From Desulfarculus sp. (GTDB taxonomy: Bacteria > Desulfobacterota > Desulfarculia > Desulfarculales > Desulfarculaceae): a DNA stretch of 10,000 bases. Made by a program: the position numbers and the translations under genes. The stretch is from positions 1-10,000 of the forward strand of contig JAIWNN010000108.1 of the NCBI GenBank assembly GCA_020216805.1, written 5' to 3'. Shown here piece by piece: positions 6,373-10,000 of the stretch (its first letter is position 1; each line of letters begins with the position of its first letter). The notes below the pieces were generated by a model, which was not told the origin of the DNA, searched no databases, and saw only the letters and a program-made list of their open reading frames with translations.

Positions 6373-7373
6373 CTTTAGTCGCCTTGGCCTCGGCGGCCTG
6401 CGCGCGCCATCCCTGTTTTTCGCCCCACGCCAGTCGCGGTCATGGACGCATCCACCTGGCCGTGGCTCCGGACTGCAATATCCAATGCCGCTACTGCGAC
6501 CGCCGCCTGGACTGCCCCAACGAATCGCGACCCGGGGTGGCCAGCCGGGTCCTGACCCCCATGCAGGCCCTGGAGCATCTATCCCTCGCCCGCCAGGCGA
6601 GGCCATGGCTCTCGGTGGCTGGCATCGCCGGCCCCGGCGACCCATTCTGCGAGCCTGAATCAACCCTGCGCACCCTGGAACTGGTGCGCGCCAGCCACCC
6701 CGACCTGCTGCTGTGCCTTTCCAGCAATGGTCTGGGCTTGCTGGAGCACATACCCCGCCTGCTGGATCTGGGAGTTGGATTCATGACCCTGACCATCAAC
6801 GCGATCGACGCGAAAGTGGGCAAGGAAATCTACGCCTGGATCAGCCACCAGGGCCTCCGGTTGACCGGAGGGGCGGCCTTCGAGCTTTTGCGGGAACGTC
6901 AATTGGCGGCCCTGGTCGCCTTGAAGGCGGGTGGCGTCACGGTCAAGATCAACACCGTGGTGGCGCCGGGGGTGAACGATCGGCACGTGCCCGAGCTGGC
7001 CCGCCAGATGGCGGCCCTGGGCGCCGACCTGATGAACCTGATCCCCCTGATCCCCCTGCCGGGCACCGCGTTGGCGCGGGTCAGGCCCCCATCGCGGGAG
7101 CTGATGGAAGACCTGCGCCGGAGCGCAGCGCGCTTCCTGCCCCAGATGCGCCATTGCCGCCGCTGCCGGGCTGATGCGGTGGGGCTGCTGGACGAAACTT
7201 CTGCGGATGGGTATCCGCCCAGGATCGCGCCGCCGAGCTCGCGTCGGGGTCCAAGCCGACGCGGAAAGCCTGAAGAGGAACCGCTGAACAACGTCGCCGC
7301 GGATCCTATTCACCCCCCGCCGGGCGATGGCCTTGGCCAAGGGCGGCCAGGGCCCGGGGAATGTGGGCGATGA
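6369..7373 (+). CDS. NifB-family radical SAM protein (no NifX-like domain)
   Basis: A frame of 334 residues, of which about 1-276 match NifB. NifB uses radical SAM chemistry to fuse two 4Fe-4S clusters into the 8Fe core of nitrogenase cofactor. All signature blocks are visible: HPC (14-16), radical SAM cysteines C36/C40/C43 (CNIQCRYC), C49 followed by NESRPG (51-56), AGPGD (87-91), TLTIN (140-144) and CRRCRADAVG (263-272). The NifX/NafY-like domain found in many NifB proteins is missing, as in short archaeal forms. The start at 6369 overlaps the preceding stop by 4 bp (ATGA). Residues 277-334 are low-complexity, unlike the family, and overlap the opposing gene by 68 bp. A frameshift between about 7190 and 7220 would instead end the protein at 7273. 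No nif structural gene is in the window, so the product made here may not be for nitrogenase. Confidence 0.85.
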   Translation: MTLVALASAACARHPCFSPHASRGHGRIHLAVAPDCNIQCRYCDRRLDCPNESRPGVASRVLTPMQALEHLSLARQARPWLSVAGIAGPGDPFCEPESTLRTLELVRASHPDLLLCLSSNGLGLLEHIPRLLDLGVGFMTLTINAIDAKVGKEIYAWISHQGLRLTGGAAFELLRERQLAALVALKAGGVTVKINTVVAPGVNDRHVPELARQMAALGADLMNLIPLIPLPGTALARVRPPSRELMEDLRRSAARFLPQMRHCRRCRADAVGLLDETSADGYPPRIAPPSSRRGPSRRGKPEEEPLNNVAADPIHPPPGDGLGQGRPGPGECGR

Positions 7374-8184
7374 TCTCGGCCACCTGGGTGGCGGGGTCGG
7401 GCTGGGCCAGATCCCCGGCCAGGCGATTGGCCTTGGCGGCCAGCAGACAGGCCGGGCGCATTTCCAGGCCGGCGGCCAGCAAGGCGGAGACCATCCCGGT
7501 CAGGGTGTCGCCAGTGCCCCCGATGGCCTCCAGGGCCGGGTGACTGGGCTCGGACACCGAGGCCCAGACGCCGTCCTGGTCGGCCATGCGGTCCACCCGG
7601 CCCTTGACCAGGAGATGGCGCGCCGCGTTGTCGTGGAGATAGGCCCGTGCGATCAGCTCCGGCGCGCCCTCCTCGTCCTGCAGGATGAAGCCGCGGGTGT
7701 AGAAGGGGTGGGGGGCCCGTTCGTCGGCCAAAAAGGCCAGCTCACCGGCGTCGGGCGTGAACAGATCATAGGCTCCAGCCTGTCCGCTCATTTTGGCCGC
7801 GTACATGAAACCGGCATCGGCCACCAGCAGGGGCCGCACGGCCATTTCCTCCACCGCGAAGAGCACCCGGTTGTGCCAGTCCACGTCAGGTTGCAGGTAG
7901 TGGAAGGTCAGCACCGCGCAGTCGCGATGGGGCAGGACCTCGGTCAAGTGGCGGTATAGTTTTCGGCTGCCATCGCCCAAACCCACGTCGCCCACCAGGA
8001 AGGCGCGGACCTCGATTTCGCCCAGCGCCTGGGCCGCGGCCAAGGCGGCGGCCAGGAGGGCCGGGGTGCCGCGCTTGGCCTCCAGACGCCGGCCGGCGAT
8101 CGCGATCCCGCCCGCCTCGGCGCTCACCACGCCCTCCAGCAGGGGAAAATCAACCTGGGGCACCGTGCCCACCACCGTCAGCAT
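7306..8184 (-). CDS. NnrD/ribokinase-like protein (ADP/ATP-dependent NAD(P)H-hydrate dehydratase family) in a selenium operon
   Basis: A 292-residue ribokinase-fold protein. It has a substrate/nucleotide-site block FTPDAGELAFL (142-152) and the nucleotide and catalytic-base motif GGTGDTLTG (222-230, Asp226), followed by helices MVSALLAAGL and ACLLAAKANRLAG. These match NnrD/CARKD-type proteins, which repair hydrated NAD(P)H, more than sugar kinases, but the N-terminal half is divergent. The start at 8182-8184 is chosen because the frame further upstream runs inside the DUF3343 gene; the two overlap by 7 bp, with AGGAAA as a weak ribosome-binding site. It is the last gene of the yedE-yedF-DUF3343 operon, so it may act on a selenium- or sulfur-linked substrate rather than in general repair; that is inference. 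The TAG stop lies inside the tail of the opposing NifB-like frame. Confidence 0.65.
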   Translation of the reverse strand: MLTVVGTVPQVDFPLLEGVVSAEAGGIAIAGRRLEAKRGTPALLAAALAAAQALGEIEVRAFLVGDVGLGDGSRKLYRHLTEVLPHRDCAVLTFHYLQPDVDWHNRVLFAVEEMAVRPLLVADAGFMYAAKMSGQAGAYDLFTPDAGELAFLADERAPHPFYTRGFILQDEEGAPELIARAYLHDNAARHLLVKGRVDRMADQDGVWASVSEPSHPALEAIGGTGDTLTGMVSALLAAGLEMRPACLLAAKANRLAGDLAQPDPATQVAEIIAHIPRALAALGQGHRPAGGE

Positions 8185-8720
8185 CGCCGGCGCATTTCCT
8201 GGTAGGCCAGCTCCAAGGCGTAGCCGCAAAGGGTGTGCCCGATCCGGCGGGGGCTGGGGGCCTCGGTCAGCAGCTTGCCAACCAATTGATCGGCCAGGTA
8301 GGGCACGTCCGGGCACCCCCCGCCGGAGATGTTGACGATGATCAGGCTGCGCTTGTCAATGGTGAGCTTCATATTGGCGGCGCGCACCATCAGGTGCTGG
8401 CCAAAGTCCTTGACTTGGAACAGGTTGACCGGTTCCAGCAGGGGTCCGCTCACCGGCACCGCGCTCAAGGGCGTCAGCTTGGCCTCTTCCAGCGCTCGCA
8501 GGATGTCCAGCTTTTCGATCAGGGGGAACTCGATCACCAGGTCGCAGCCGGTGCGGATCTCCGGCGGCGGCCCCATCACCCGGATGCTCCAGCCGCCGCG
8601 CTTGAGCAGGCCTTCCGCCCGGATCACCTCGCTGGTGTTGTCGAAGACCAACAGCCCCTTGTCCGCGTTTTTCGGCGCGGACGCGGGTTTGGCCTTGTTT
8701 TTCAGCCAGGCGAAGGCCAT
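8178..8720 (-). CDS. DUF3343 (putative Se/S carrier-like) protein with a second cysteine-rich domain
   Basis: 180 residues. Residues about 22-85 match DUF3343, a family that is commonly found beside YedE/YedF and is thought to carry selenium or sulfur: a GLLVFDNTSEVIRAEGLLK strand-helix, then PPPEIRTGCDLVIEF with the conserved cysteine C59. DUF3343 proteins are usually about 80-100 residues; here a C-terminal half of about 95 residues follows, with C136 in GGGCPDVPYLAD, C165 in HTLCGYALE and a terminal C180. I do not recognise that half; its cysteines could receive or pass selenium or sulfur. The start at 8718-8720 is the only suitable one, although its GGGAGG sits just 2 nt away. It begins 9 bp after the yedF stop, in the same frame, and overlaps the next gene by 7 bp. 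Confidence 0.8.
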   Translation of the reverse strand: MAFAWLKNKAKPASAPKNADKGLLVFDNTSEVIRAEGLLKRGGWSIRVMGPPPEIRTGCDLVIEFPLIEKLDILRALEEAKLTPLSAVPVSGPLLEPVNLFQVKDFGQHLMVRAANMKLTIDKRSLIIVNISGGGCPDVPYLADQLVGKLLTEAPSPRRIGHTLCGYALELAYQEMRRRC

Positions 8721-8722
8721 GT

Positions 8723-8728
8723 CCTCCC
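8723..8728 (-). promoter_or_regulatory. Unusually close ribosome-binding site for the DUF3343 gene
   Basis: GGGAGG ends only 2 nt before the ATG at 8720, much tighter than the 5-9 nt seen for the other genes here. No alternative in-frame start exists between the upstream UGA (8730-8732) and the conserved domain. Initiation may therefore depend on ribosomes that have just finished yedF. Confidence 0.45.
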
Positions 8729-8729
8729 A

Positions 8730-8948
8730 TCACGCCTTGCGCAGGATCAGCTTGAATCCGTCGTCCTCGTGAAGTTCCTCGCTGACCCGCCATCCCTGGC
8801 TGTTGGCGGCCCGGCTGACGTTCTCCTTGGAGGTGTCGGTGTCCACCAGCACCGTCAGCTCACCATCGCCCATGGCCTTGATCTTGTTCAGGGTCAGGAT
8901 GACCGGCTGAGGGCAGGAAAGCCCGCGCGCGTCCACTGTCTCGCTCAT
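8730..8948 (-). CDS. yedF: YedF/TusA-type small sulfur or selenium carrier (N-terminal YedF domain only)
   Basis: A 72-residue protein of the SirA/TusA/YedF fold. The hallmark DARGLSCPQP motif places the active cysteine at residue 12 with prolines at 13 and 15; ELTVLVDTDTSKENVSRAANSQGW follows the pattern of the YedF N-terminal domain (positions 30-53). Such proteins carry a persulfide, or possibly a selenide, on the cysteine. Full-length YedF of selenium-using bacteria has about 190-200 residues with a DsrE-like second half; that half is absent here, and DUF3343 is encoded immediately after. GGGAGG lies 6 nt before the ATG, so the start is firm. It is 15 bp downstream of the yedE-like gene, an arrangement typical of the selenium-transport module. 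TusA for ordinary sulfur relay is the alternative. Confidence 0.85.
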   Translation of the reverse strand: MSETVDARGLSCPQPVILTLNKIKAMGDGELTVLVDTDTSKENVSRAANSQGWRVSEELHEDDGFKLILRKA

Positions 8949-8963
8949 GATCGCCCTCCCTAA

Positions 8964-10000
8964 TCAGGCCTTCTGGCGCATCGTGAAACCGATGAAAAGG
9001 CAGGTCAACAGGCCGATGATCACCGCCGCCACCCCATGCGGCCCCACTCCGGCCGGCGAGCTGGCCAGACCGAAGTTGTGGGCCAGGCCGGCGCCCACGA
9101 TCATGCCGATGACGAACACCGCCGCATCGCCGTCACCCTCGCCGGCCAGGAATAGCTGCCGCCCGGGGCAACCGCCGGCCAGGGCGAAGGCCAGGCCGGC
9201 CAGCACCATACCGGCGAAGTTCCACAGACCCATGGTGTGGGCCACCGGCTGGCCTTCGAAGCCGGCCTTGAACTGCCCCAGGATGAGATTGGCCACAAAG
9301 GCGAAGACCACCAGCGAGACGATGCCCAGGAACAGATGGGTCTGCCGGAACAGGATCAGATCGCGGATGGCGCCCATGGTGCAAAAGCGGCTGCGCTGGG
9401 CCAAGAATCCCACCGCCAGGCCCACCAGGAGGGATGCCACGATGGGAGCCCGCATGGAGCCTGGGCCTTTGGAGCTATAGAATAGCACCCCGCCGCTCTG
9501 GGCCTGACCGGCCACCTGGGGGAAGATCAACAGCAGGGCCAGGAAACCCAGCATGGTCAATGGCAGCAGCCAACCCACCGCGGTGTGGGTCCTCTGACTG
9601 CGCCCCAGGTTATAACCGTTTTTCAGGAACAGGGTCCCCACCCAAACGCCGACGGCCAGGCCGGCCAGGCCGAACAGGGCGTTGCCGTCCCCGCCGGCCA
9701 GGCGCAGCAGCGCCCGCCAGGGGCAACCCAAAAAGACCAAGGCCCCGATCATGGCGAAGGCCCCCAACACGAAGCGGACGATGGGGGCCGAGCCCGCCCG
9801 GGAGCGGAACTCCTTGAACAGATAGGCCGCCCCCAGCGATCCCAGCACGAAGCCGATGATCTCGGGACGCATGTACTGCACCACCTCGGCCCGGTGCAGA
9901 CCCAGCGCCCCCGCAATGTCGCGCTCCATGCAGGCCACGCAGATCCCCATGTTGCCCGGGTTGCCCCAGTATTGCAAAAGGGCCGCGAAGACGCCGATGA
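8964..10000 (-). CDS. yedE: YedE-family putative selenium (or thiosulfate-like) transporter, 5' end outside the window
   Basis: 344 complete codons are visible and the frame stays open to the right edge, so the N-terminus is missing; a TTG at 9975-9977 is not taken as the start because the upstream residues (IGVFAALLQYWGNP) also fit the family. It is a polytopic membrane protein of the YeeE/YedE fold. Two internal repeats are clear: NMGICVACMERDIAGAL ... GCPWRALLRLAGGDGNAL in the first half and SRFCTMGAIRDLILF ... GGCPGRQLFLAGEGDGDA in the second. The cysteines of these repeats line the path in the related thiosulfate importer TsuA. The GNPGNMGICVAC and HRAEVVQYMRPEIIGFVLG segments are characteristic of the selenium-metabolism YedE group. 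It is the first visible gene of the operon; the promoter lies outside. Confidence 0.87.
   Translation of the reverse strand, partial: IGVFAALLQYWGNPGNMGICVACMERDIAGALGLHRAEVVQYMRPEIIGFVLGSLGAAYLFKEFRSRAGSAPIVRFVLGAFAMIGALVFLGCPWRALLRLAGGDGNALFGLAGLAVGVWVGTLFLKNGYNLGRSQRTHTAVGWLLPLTMLGFLALLLIFPQVAGQAQSGGVLFYSSKGPGSMRAPIVASLLVGLAVGFLAQRSRFCTMGAIRDLILFRQTHLFLGIVSLVVFAFVANLILGQFKAGFEGQPVAHTMGLWNFAGMVLAGLAFALAGGCPGRQLFLAGEGDGDAAVFVIGMIVGAGLAHNFGLASSPAGVGPHGVAAVIIGLLTCLFIGFTMRQKA

Noticed and set aside
5536..6663. 375-codon open frame on the minus strand opposite the membrane ferredoxin and the NifB-like gene
   Set aside because: It has no recognisable domain and low-complexity composition, and it lies fully over two well-supported genes on the other strand.
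7274..7330. Intrinsic terminator between the convergent operons
   Set aside because: GC-rich stretches are present but no clear stem with a following U-run was found on either strand.

Overview
The window looks like chromosomal DNA of a GC-rich anaerobic bacterium with an iron-sulfur and selenium-oriented metabolism, most likely a sulfate-reducing or syntrophic Desulfobacterota (a Desulfarculus-type lineage would fit). This is inferred from the gene content: a fused HdrA with MvhD partners, a YedE/YedF selenium module and a NifB-type radical SAM protein. No rRNA, tRNA, transposase, integrase or CRISPR array was seen.

Region 1 (1-4129, minus strand) is an electron-transfer operon read from right to left: an MvhD-like subunit (3698-4129), a 1010-residue tandem HdrA with two FAD modules (621-3653), a second, different MvhD (82-522), and the first 27 codons of a further protein (1-82) that continues off the left edge. 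Together they suggest a soluble flavin-based electron-bifurcating or confurcating complex. HdrB, HdrC and a hydrogenase are not in view.

Region 2 (4130-4742) is a 613-bp divergent intergenic region. Its right two thirds are strikingly AT-rich. It holds a candidate sigma70-type promoter for the hdrA operon and, in the deduced leader, a compact predicted RNA fold (4171-4218).

Region 3 (4743-7373, plus strand) is a tightly overlapping three-gene operon: a Tat-exported ModA-like binding protein, a NapH/NosR-like membrane ferredoxin, and a NifB-family radical SAM protein. No permease, ATPase or nitrogenase gene accompanies them. This is the most likely undescribed system in the window: a periplasmic ligand-binding protein, a membrane electron carrier and a cytoplasmic metal-cluster-building enzyme made together. 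The 3' end of the NifB-like gene looks disturbed and runs into the opposing gene.

Region 4 (7306-10000, minus strand) is a selenium/sulfur-handling operon read from the right edge leftwards: a YedE-family putative selenium transporter (5' end outside the window), a one-domain YedF/TusA-type carrier, a two-part DUF3343 protein, and an NnrD/ribokinase-like protein. The first three share one reading frame, separated only by single UGA codons.
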